Source: Burkholderiales bacterium
GTDB lineage: Bacteria; Pseudomonadota; Gammaproteobacteria; Burkholderiales; Burkholderiaceae_C
Length of the DNA: 21,134 nt
Direction: 5' to 3'
Assembly (NCBI GenBank): GCA_025352345.1
Contig: JANXTP010000231.1
Location: 1 to 21,134 of the forward strand
Of the stretch, positions 15,649-20,798 are shown piece after piece; within the stretch, counting starts at the first letter, position 1, and each line of letters opens with the position of its first letter. The notes beneath the pieces were generated by a model, which was not told the DNA's origin, searched no databases, and worked only from the letters and a program-made list of their open reading frames with translations. A program made the position numbers and the translations under genes.

Positions 15649-16257
15649 TCAAGCGTGACGATGGGAGGTCATCGGGTCGATCAGCTCGCCGCGCAGCAGG
15701 TAGATGGGTGCCTTGCAGTAGAGCTTGATGTCGTGGAACGGGTCGGTGAGGATCTTCGTCATCCACGACAGGCCCGCCACCACGCCCTGCAAAAAGAACA
15801 GATGCACCGTGCGGAACAGCAGACCGCCCGCGCCGATGAACAGCCATATCCAGCCGATCTGGCGCATGAACTCGACGAATGAGGTGGCCGGGGTGAACGC
15901 ACCGAACAGCGTGGGGTCTATCCACAGCAGCACCGGCGACGCAGCCCACACCGCCATCAGCACGATCTTGCGGCGCAGGTTGTAGCCGACCTTGATCTCT
16001 TCCTTGTGATCGTGGGTGGCCTGGTTCACATGGTCGTAGGTCTTCGGTTCGAAGAAGAAGTGGCCGGCCTGGCGACTCGTCATCGACACCAGCCACGCCA
16101 GCAGCGCTGCGAGTGGCGGGTCGATGAACAGCAGCGCGTAGGCGCAGACGAAGCTGACGGCGCTCAGCAGATGCAGCGACTGGTTGATGCGGCTGTGGTG
16201 GTAGTAGCGGTGGTCGTCCCAGCGCTGGATCTCGAGGGTGCGAAAGAAGTCGTTCAC
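15649..16257 (-). CDS. Mpo1-like (DUF962-type) membrane protein
   Basis: A 202-residue polytopic membrane protein. The N-terminal part has YYHHSRINQSLH, which fits H-x4-N-x3-H, and then RQAGHFFFEP, which fits the GHxxFE block. Yeast Mpo1 (Ygl010w), an Fe(II)-dependent dioxygenase in fatty-acid alpha-oxidation of 2-hydroxy acyl chains, has YHHNPKNVLIH and FVGHGVFE in the same order. After the second block this protein diverges (YDHVNQATHDHKEEIKVGYN, more His/Asp/Glu) and lacks the RRPAL continuation, so family membership is a reasoned proposal. Hydrophobic helices lie near 30-65, 95-115 and 130-160. I use the GTG at 16257 because AGGAG stands 5 nt upstream; the longer frame from 16437 has an unconvincing leader. 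It is convergent with the aminotransferase and divergent from the glycosyltransferase. Confidence 0.75.
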   Translation of the reverse strand: MNDFFRTLEIQRWDDHRYYHHSRINQSLHLLSAVSFVCAYALLFIDPPLAALLAWLVSMTSRQAGHFFFEPKTYDHVNQATHDHKEEIKVGYNLRRKIVLMAVWAASPVLLWIDPTLFGAFTPATSFVEFMRQIGWIWLFIGAGGLLFRTVHLFFLQGVVAGLSWMTKILTDPFHDIKLYCKAPIYLLRGELIDPMTSHRHA

Positions 16258-16262
16258 GCGGG

Positions 16263-16267
16263 CTCCT
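16263..16267 (-). promoter_or_regulatory. Ribosome binding site fixing the GTG start of the Mpo1-like gene
   Basis: AGGAG on the minus strand is followed by CCCGC and then GTG at 16257. It is the best-spaced ribosome site in the frame and argues against the upstream start at 16437. Confidence 0.65.
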
Positions 16268-16415
16268 GTGTCGTGGACCGGATTGCAGTACGCGCTGGGA
16301 TGGCGACGGCTGCAGATTGGCAATGTGACGTGCTCCCGTGAAAAGCTCGTGACGGTGTGGTGAGCCACAAACGGGCGCGGCCGTATCGGCGATCTGTCAC
16401 ACAGCGTCATCGAAC

Positions 16416-16436
16416 TGTTGCATTCGGTCAGCAACA
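16416..16436. promoter_or_regulatory. Dyad TGTTGC-N9-GCAACA upstream of the glycosyltransferase
   Basis: Perfect 6-bp arms (16416-16421 and 16431-16436) with a 9-bp spacer, centred 38 bp before the ATG at 16464. The size and spacing suit a helix-turn-helix dimer operator. The intergenic region 16258-16463 otherwise holds two GTGACG words (near 16326 and 16350) and no gene. Confidence 0.35.
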
Positions 16437-16463
16437 TCGCGACACGACCACCAGGGGCTGCTC

Positions 16464-17693
16464 ATGATGTCGACGGCGACGACCACCCGCGAGATCCACC
16501 TTAAAGATCGCCCGTTGCGTATCGCGTTCGTCACCGAAACCTATCCGCCGGAAGTCAACGGCGTGTCGATGACGGTGGCCCGCGTCGTTGAAGGCATGCG
16601 CGGTCGCGGACACCGTGTGCAGTTGGTGCGGCTGCGACAGAGTACCGCCGACACACCGGTTCACACCGACGCCTACGACGAGGTGCTGATGCGCGGCCTG
16701 CCGATCCCACGCTACCCCGACCTGAAGATGGGGCTGCCACAAACCGGCGCGCTGCTCGATCTGTGGCGCGCAACTCGGCCCGACCTGGTGCACATCGCGA
16801 CCGAAGGGCCGCTCGGCTGGTCGGCGCTGCGGGCCGCGCGGCGCCTCGGGGTGCCGGTGTCGTCGGACTTCCGCACCAACTTCCATGCCTATGCGCAGCA
16901 CTACGGCATCAGCCTGCTGAAGCGGCCGGTGCTGGCCTACCTCAGGCATTTCCACAGCCGCACCGCGTGCACGATGGTTCCCACCGAATCACTGCGCCGC
17001 GAACTGGCCGCGCAGGGCTTTCGCGATTTGAGCGTGGTCGCGCGCGGCGTCGACACCGTGCGCTTCCATCCGGCCAAGCGCAGCACCGAGCTGCGCCGGC
17101 AGTGGGGTGCAAGTGACGACGACACGGTGGTGCTCTGCGTCGGCCGGCTGGCGCCGGAGAAGAACCTGAACGACCTGGTATCGGCCTACGAAGCGATGCG
17201 CCGAATCCAGTCGCGCACGACGCTCGTGATCGTCGGCGATGGCCCGGCGCGACAGGCCTTGCAGGCGGCGTGTCCGCAGGCGATCCTCGCCGGGTCTCGC
17301 ACCGGTGAAGACCTGCCGGTGCATTACGCCTCCGCCGACGCCTTCTTGTTCCCCAGCCTGACCGAGACCTTCGGCAATGTGACACCGGAGGCGATGGCCA
17401 GTGGCCTGCCGGTGCTGGCCTACGACTACGCAGCCGCAGCGCAGCTGATCGACCCTGGCAACAGCGGCCTGCTGGCCACCTACGGCGCGGCCCCTGATTT
17501 CATCAGCCTGGCCGAGCGGCTGGTCGCCGACCCGCAGCATGCGCGGCGCATGGGGGTGGCGGCGCGGCAGACCGCCGAGCGGTTGGCCTGGGACACGGTG
17601 ATTGGCCAGGTCGAAGCGCTGTTCAATGCGGTCGCCCGTGGTGGCGACGGCGTGTCGGCGCTGCCACTGTCACCGGTGATCGCCGACGCTTGA
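16464..17693 (+). CDS. GT4-family glycosyltransferase (MgtA/SQD2-like)
   Basis: A 409-residue GT-B-fold, retaining glycosyltransferase of family GT4. The N-domain begins RIAFVTETYPPEVNGVSMTV (19-38), the pattern of lipid-directed GT4 enzymes such as MgtA and plant SQD2. The C-domain has VGRLAPEKN (226-234, Arg/Lys donor-phosphate contacts), VGDGPAR (257-263) and the E-x7-E motif ETFGNVTPE (301-309), followed by MASGLPVLAYD. There are no membrane helices; such enzymes bind the cytoplasmic face peripherally. The acceptor is probably a diacylglycerol-type lipid by resemblance and context, but an envelope polysaccharide acceptor is possible. AGGGG at 16453-16457 supports ATG 16464 (a second ATG follows at once). 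Confidence 0.9.
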   Translation: MMSTATTTREIHLKDRPLRIAFVTETYPPEVNGVSMTVARVVEGMRGRGHRVQLVRLRQSTADTPVHTDAYDEVLMRGLPIPRYPDLKMGLPQTGALLDLWRATRPDLVHIATEGPLGWSALRAARRLGVPVSSDFRTNFHAYAQHYGISLLKRPVLAYLRHFHSRTACTMVPTESLRRELAAQGFRDLSVVARGVDTVRFHPAKRSTELRRQWGASDDDTVVLCVGRLAPEKNLNDLVSAYEAMRRIQSRTTLVIVGDGPARQALQAACPQAILAGSRTGEDLPVHYASADAFLFPSLTETFGNVTPEAMASGLPVLAYDYAAAAQLIDPGNSGLLATYGAAPDFISLAERLVADPQHARRMGVAARQTAERLAWDTVIGQVEALFNAVARGGDGVSALPLSPVIADA

Positions 17694-17733
17694 GCCGCCG
17701 GTCGCCGGCAATCTGAGCCCGCTTCTCGCAGGT

Positions 17734-18093
17734 TCACAACTCGCCGATCGCCATCTGCGACAGCACGTCGGCCTGCATCAATTCATCGAGGGTCGGGTCG
17801 GGCTTCTGCACCCACATGACGGTGACGATGACGGCGCCGATCAGCAGCCCGGTCGTGATGCCGACCCATCGCCAGCGCCGCGTCGTCATGTGTCCACCCA
17901 GGATCATCGCCGCGCCGGGGCGGCCGGGTTGGGTCGCGCTCGCCGATTCGCCATTCAGTTCGCGCCATTGCGCAAGAACCCGATCACCCAGTGCATCGAT
18001 CTGGGCGTCTGGCGTTTTCAGCGCACGCAGCTGCCAGCGCAGGGCCTGATCCTCGGCATCGGTGCGTGGCTCCAGGACAGGGCGGTTGTTCAT
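17734..18093 (-). CDS. Small single-TM protein, probable anti-sigma partner
   Basis: A 119-residue protein. A charged cytoplasmic-type N-terminus (1-72; LRWQLRALKTPDAQIDALGDRVLAQWREL is helical) precedes one TM helix (WVGITTGLLIGAVIVTVMWV, about 76-95) and a short acidic C-terminal tail of about 24 residues. I recognise no named domain; it might belong with DUF3619-type proteins found beside ECF sigma genes. Its ATG overlaps the sigma-factor stop (ATGA at 18093-18090), a sign of translational coupling and 1:1 synthesis, which is usual for sigma/anti-sigma pairs. The function is inferred from topology and position only. Confidence 0.8.
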   Translation of the reverse strand: MNNRPVLEPRTDAEDQALRWQLRALKTPDAQIDALGDRVLAQWRELNGESASATQPGRPGAAMILGGHMTTRRWRWVGITTGLLIGAVIVTVMWVQKPDPTLDELMQADVLSQMAIGEL

Positions 18094-18758
18094 GGCGAGG
18101 CTCCTTCGAGGTGCGCCCGCAGCGTCTGCTTGGCGCGATGTAGCAACTGGTGGGCGGCGTTCGGGTCGATGTCGAGGGCGCTGGCGATGTCGGGCACGCC
18201 GGCGTCGGCATAGGCCCACATCACCACCGCCATCCGCTGGCGTACCGGCAGGCGGGCCAGGCCGCGCTCCAGCACGCGGCTGTCGCCTGCGGTATCGAAG
18301 CGGGCCGTGTGATCAGCGCCGTGCGCGGCGATGTCACTGGCCTGCTGCGCATCATGCAGCTCGGCCAGCGCGTCGGGGTCGGTGGCGTCTTCACGTTGCG
18401 TCGTCCACCGGCTGCGGCAGCGGTTGATGACGATGGTGTTGAAGTAGGTCGACAGCGTGGCGCCATGGCCGTCGCTGGGGTTGCTGCGCCACAGGCGCAG
18501 GAAGGCGTCCTGCACCGCGTCCTCCGCGTCTTCGCTGCGGCGCAGCAGTTGCAGCGCCAGGCCGTAGGCCTGTGGCGTCAGCGCGCTCACCAGTTGCTGC
18601 GCGCTGCGTGCGCTGCCCGCACAGGCCTCGCGCCACAGCGTCCAGTCGTCGGCGGGCGCGACGGTACCGGCGCGCACCCGCGCGGCTGCGCTTTCCAGCC
18701 AGCCGGTCAGCCGTGACATCGGGCGGGCCCAGGTCGTGTCCATGGGTTCATCGAGCAC
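18090..18758 (-). CDS. ECF-type RNA polymerase sigma factor
   Basis: A 222-residue group IV sigma factor. Region 2 is at about 53-95 (SAQQLVSALTPQAYGLALQL, then SEDAEDAVQDAFLRLWRS, the core-binding and -10-reading helices) and region 4 at about 165-216 (LARLPVRQRMAVVMWAYADAGVPDIASALDIDPNAAHQLLHRAKQTLRAHL, a helix-turn-helix). The N-terminus of about 45 residues before region 2 is longer than usual. The start is uncertain: GTG 18758 directly follows the upstream stop (18760), and ATG 18743 or 18719 are alternatives; none has a good Shine-Dalgarno site. It is the middle gene of a leftward three-gene operon, after the exported repeat protein and overlapping the small TM protein. Confidence 0.92.
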   Translation of the reverse strand: MLDEPMDTTWARPMSRLTGWLESAAARVRAGTVAPADDWTLWREACAGSARSAQQLVSALTPQAYGLALQLLRRSEDAEDAVQDAFLRLWRSNPSDGHGATLSTYFNTIVINRCRSRWTTQREDATDPDALAELHDAQQASDIAAHGADHTARFDTAGDSRVLERGLARLPVRQRMAVVMWAYADAGVPDIASALDIDPNAAHQLLHRAKQTLRAHLEGASP

Positions 18759-18759
18759 A

Positions 18760-19212
18760 TCACCGCGCTGAAAGTTTCTCGCGCAGTGCCGCGCGCTCTG
18801 CGGGGCTGAGCTTGCCGAGGATGTCGCGCCGCTGCTCGATCAGTTGCCTGCGTTCCTCAGGCGACATCGCCTTGACGCGCTCGCGGCGCTCGTTGATCAG
18901 GCGCTGTTTCTCATCGGGGGCCAGTCGTTGCCAACGCTCGCGGGTGCGACCCGCCAGTGCCTGCCGTTGCTCGGGCGTCATGCCTTCGAGACGCTCGCGC
19001 AGCCGATTGCGAAAGGCAGCACGTTCCTGCGGTGTGGCCTCCTGCAGCCGCTGCTTCAGTTCAGCGCGCCGCGTTGCCTGCTCCTGCGGGCTGAGCGCAG
19101 CCCATGCTGCCGGGTCGGGCACCTCCAGCGGGGCCGCCTGGGCCGACAGCAGCGACAGCAGCGACAGCGGCCACAGGGCCGCCCAGCAGATCAGCCATCG
19201 CACTCGCCTCAT
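18760..19212 (-). CDS. Exported 19-residue-repeat protein (DUF3106-like)
   Basis: A 150-residue protein with an N-terminal signal sequence (RRVRWLICWAALWPLSLLSLLSAQAA, likely cleaved near 26). The rest is a charged, Arg/Glu-rich helical array. Six copies of a unit beginning S/T/A-P-x-E/Q-R/K start at residues 41, 60, 79, 98, 117 and 136, exactly 19 apart, the last cut to 15 residues. The pattern resembles DUF3106 and, loosely, LTxxQ/Spy/CnrX periplasmic proteins that sense metals or misfolded protein; no His/Cys metal ligands are present. AGGA precedes the ATG at good spacing. As first gene of the operon with an ECF sigma factor it may be the periplasmic sensor or a regulated output; undecided. 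Confidence 0.85.
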   Translation of the reverse strand: MRRVRWLICWAALWPLSLLSLLSAQAAPLEVPDPAAWAALSPQEQATRRAELKQRLQEATPQERAAFRNRLRERLEGMTPEQRQALAGRTRERWQRLAPDEKQRLINERRERVKAMSPEERRQLIEQRRDILGKLSPAERAALREKLSAR

Positions 19213-19298
19213 CGGGGTCCTCGCTTCATGCTGCTTTCATGGGCACTGGTTGCACGCTGGTGGCGTGCCAAGTCTGTCTTCAACCGGTGGTTCAGGCT

Positions 19299-19363
19299 TT
19301 TCTTACGCCGACTTCACAACATCCTCACACCGACTGCGGATTTGCGCTGTGCGCAGTAAGAAA
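19299..19363. promoter_or_regulatory. Nested repeats in the divergent control region
   Basis: Between the sigma operon (starts 19212) and the small exported gene (19454). TTTCTTAC (19299-19306) is the perfect inverse of GTAAGAAA (19356-19363). Inside are TCACA at 19314 and 19325 (11-bp step), CCGACT at 19308 and 19330 (22-bp step), and a hairpin TGCGC-TGT-GCGCA (19343-19355). Steps of 11 and 22 bp put sites on one DNA face, as for tandem OmpR-type regulators. No protein is identified. Confidence 0.4.
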
Positions 19364-19391
19364 CCACAGGACTGGGCGGTTCAAGATGGAC

Positions 19392-19410
19392 GTGACTGCG
19401 CTGCGGTCAC
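19392..19410. promoter_or_regulatory. Operator-like dyad before the small exported gene
   Basis: GTGAC (19392-19396) and GTCAC (19406-19410) are perfect inverted arms around 9 bp, with further matches inside. The element ends 43 bp before the ATG at 19454, a position suited to control of that gene. Confidence 0.35.
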
Positions 19411-19442
19411 GCTGTTGATCCAGTTCACCACCCCAGCCACTC

Positions 19443-19448
19443 AAGGAG
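19443..19448 (+). promoter_or_regulatory. Ribosome binding site of the small exported protein
   Basis: AAGGAG followed by five bases and ATG at 19454. It fixes the start of the short gene, whose frame is open for hundreds of codons further upstream without being coding. Confidence 0.7.
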
Positions 19449-19453
19449 CTTCC

Positions 19454-19798
19454 ATGTCGAATCATCGTTCCCACACTCTGCTGTTGGCCTTGTTCGTTGC
19501 CACGGGTATCAGCGCCTTTGCCGAAACCCCGCTCACGCAAGTGGCCGTGCAGCGCTTCGATCACCGCCAGGACCGACAGGAGCAGCGCATCAACAACGGT
19601 GTCGCGTCCGGCGCACTGACCGCCCCCGAGACCCGTCGGCTCGACCGTGAGCAGGGGCGCCTGAACCGTGCGGAAACCCGTGCCGAGGCCGATGGCAAGA
19701 TCATGCCGAGGGAAGCAGCCTCGCTCGAAAAGCGCCAGGACGTCGCCAGCCGGCGCATCTACCGCCAGAAGCACGACGCGCAAATCCGCCATCCGTGA
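19454..19798 (+). CDS. Small exported protein with two 28-residue repeats
   Basis: A 114-residue protein with a clear signal peptide (LLLALFVATGISAFA, cleavage likely after residue 23). The mature part is very rich in Arg, Gln, Asp and Glu and predicted helical. Two related units align with a 28-residue offset: G53, E59, L63 and Q67 match G81, E87, L91 and Q95. The second contains ADGKIMPREAASLEKRQ, which looks like part of an EF-hand-type acidic loop (DG-x-I-x-x-x-E) but lacks a full set of ligands. Family unnamed to me; similar Arg/Gln-rich periplasmic proteins occur in Burkholderiales. It is divergent from the ECF operon, so it could be a target of that sigma factor. Confidence 0.82.
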   Translation: MSNHRSHTLLLALFVATGISAFAETPLTQVAVQRFDHRQDRQEQRINNGVASGALTAPETRRLDREQGRLNRAETRAEADGKIMPREAASLEKRQDVASRRIYRQKHDAQIRHP

Positions 19799-19870
19799 CG
19801 CCTGCTATGCACGGTGCGGTAGCGATTCGCTGTGCCGCTGCCCGCAGATGGACTCGCACCTGCAGGTCTC

Positions 19871-19898
19871 AAAAAACCCGCCATGTGGCGGGTTTTTT
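19871..19898. terminator. Bidirectional intrinsic terminator
   Basis: A6-CCCGCC (19871-19882), loop ATGT, GGCGGG-T6 (19887-19898). The stem is 6 bp of pure G-C, flanked by A6 and T6, so each strand reads as a hairpin plus U-tract. It lies between the convergent exported-protein gene and the cold-shock gene and should end both. The best-defined terminator in the window. Confidence 0.9.
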
Positions 19899-19941
19899 CA
19901 GGTGACGGCCGGACGAGCCGCCCAACGATGCATCTGACCGT

Positions 19942-20202
19942 TCAGGTCGTCAAAGACTGAGCCTCGGGCGACTGGTCTTCAACGCCCTGGCTGATGGCAT
20001 CGACCGGGAAAATCTTTTGCGCCAGCTGACCCTTCGGGCCCTGGATCAGCTCGTAATTGACCTTGCTACCTTGCTTCAGCGTCCGGAAGCCGTCCATTTG
20101 AATGGCCGAAAAATGCGCGAACACATCGTCTCCGCCGCCTTCGGGTTCAATGAAACCAAATCCTTTGGCGTCGTTGAACCACTTCACCGTGCCTGTGATC
20201 AT
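19942..20202 (-). CDS. Cold-shock-domain protein (CspA family)
   Basis: An 86-residue single-stranded nucleic-acid-binding protein with a five-strand OB fold. GTVKWFNDAKGFGFIEPEGG (4-23) carries RNP1 (KGFGFI) and DDVFAHFSAI (25-34) carries RNP2 (VFAHF); LKQGSKVNYELIQGPKGQLAQKI completes the barrel. It is longer than the usual 67-70 residues by a polar, acidic tail after the fold (about 67-86, ISQGVEDQSPEAQSL). GGAG lies 7 nt before the ATG. Roles in this family include RNA chaperoning in cold or growth transitions; whether this copy is cold-induced cannot be told. Confidence 0.96.
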   Translation of the reverse strand: MITGTVKWFNDAKGFGFIEPEGGGDDVFAHFSAIQMDGFRTLKQGSKVNYELIQGPKGQLAQKIFPVDAISQGVEDQSPEAQSLTT

Positions 20203-20236
20203 GCTGCAACTCCAGTGAGACAGAAACCAGAACGCG

Positions 20237-20266
20237 ATTTTGCGACGCCAGCGTTGCCAGTGTCAA
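20237..20266 (-). promoter_or_regulatory. Promoter of the cold-shock gene
   Basis: On the minus strand, TTGACA (20266-20261, perfect -35), an 18-bp spacer, and CAAAAT (20242-20237, 4 of 6 to TATAAT). Transcription would start near 20230, leaving a leader of about 28 nt with the GGAG site. This is far shorter than the roughly 160-nt structured leader of E. coli cspA. Confidence 0.55.
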
Positions 20267-20373
20267 TTCGCCCTATCGCAGAAATGAAATTCGGTTTCTG
20301 ACAGGCTCTAAAGTGTGTGCAAATTACCAATTCAGCGCTTGGACAGATGTCGCCGAATCGTGCGACTCCTGCC

Positions 20374-20403
20374 TTGTGATTTTCGGAGCAGGTCCGATAT
20401 GCT
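20374..20403 (+). promoter_or_regulatory. Alternative upstream promoter of clpS
   Basis: TTGTGA (20374-20379), 18 bp, TATGCT (20398-20403); each hexamer matches consensus at 4 of 6. It would give a leader of about 35 nt before clpS. It competes with the nearer -10 candidate at 20433-20438. Confidence 0.3.
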
Positions 20404-20432
20404 GTTGGGTCAAAGCGGGTCTTTGATGTCGA

Positions 20433-20438
20433 TAGAAT
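20433..20438 (+). promoter_or_regulatory. Candidate -10 element of clpS-clpA (leaderless start)
   Basis: TAGAAT (5 of 6 to TATAAT) ends 6 nt before the clpS ATG at 20445. The bases between (GAGTTG) hold no clear Shine-Dalgarno site. No strong -35 is visible. The spacing matches the mutL start. Confidence 0.4.
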
Positions 20439-20444
20439 GAGTTG

Positions 20445-20798
20445 ATGGCCACCGATAAACCTATCCCAGTGACTCTTCCAACTGTGCCCCAGACCGATGA
20501 CGGGCACGGTTCAGTCGTCGCGGAACGGCAGGCTCAGAAGACGGATCCTCCGCGCATGTACCAAGTCGTGTTGCTCAACGACGACTACACGCCGATGGAG
20601 TTTGTTGTGGTGGTGCTGCAGGAGTATTTCAATCGCGACCTCGAAGCCGCGACGCAGATCATGTTGAAGATTCATCATGATGGTCGAGGCGTATGCGGCA
20701 CCTATTCAAAGGATGTCGCTGCGACGAAAGTGGAGTTGGTGTTGGCCGCCGCACGCCGTGGTGGTCACCCGTTGCAATGCATTATGGAGGCCGCATGA
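20445..20798 (+). CDS. clpS: ClpS, adaptor of the ClpAP protease
   Basis: ClpS recognises N-degrons (Leu, Phe, Trp, Tyr N-termini) and hands them to ClpA for unfolding and ClpP degradation. The 117-residue protein has an unstructured N-terminal tail (1-36) that enters the ClpA pore, then the core MYQVVLLNDDYTPMEFVVVVL (NDDYTPMEFV forms the N-end residue pocket), MLKIHHDGRGVCGTYSKDVA, and the closing GGHPLQCIMEAA. Start ATG 20445; a TTG just before it is in frame but unsupported. Its stop overlaps the clpA start, the normal operon order. Confidence 0.98.
   Translation: MATDKPIPVTLPTVPQTDDGHGSVVAERQAQKTDPPRMYQVVLLNDDYTPMEFVVVVLQEYFNRDLEAATQIMLKIHHDGRGVCGTYSKDVAATKVELVLAAARRGGHPLQCIMEAA

Noticed and set aside
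13904..16096. A 730-codon open frame on the minus strand opposite the aminotransferase
   Set aside because: Its product is a low-complexity Arg/His/Ala string with no motif, while the plus-strand frame shows every class III aminotransferase block. It is a GC-rich antisense shadow.
16394..16411. Pho-box-like half sites (CTGTCAC then CGTCATC) before the glycosyltransferase
   Set aside because: The GTCA words are 10 bp apart, while PhoB direct repeats are spaced 11 bp, and the second half matches poorly.
16258..16437. N-terminal extension of the Mpo1-like protein to 16437
   Set aside because: The added 60 residues are Cys/His/Pro-rich with no family resemblance, and AGGAG before GTG 16257 explains the start.
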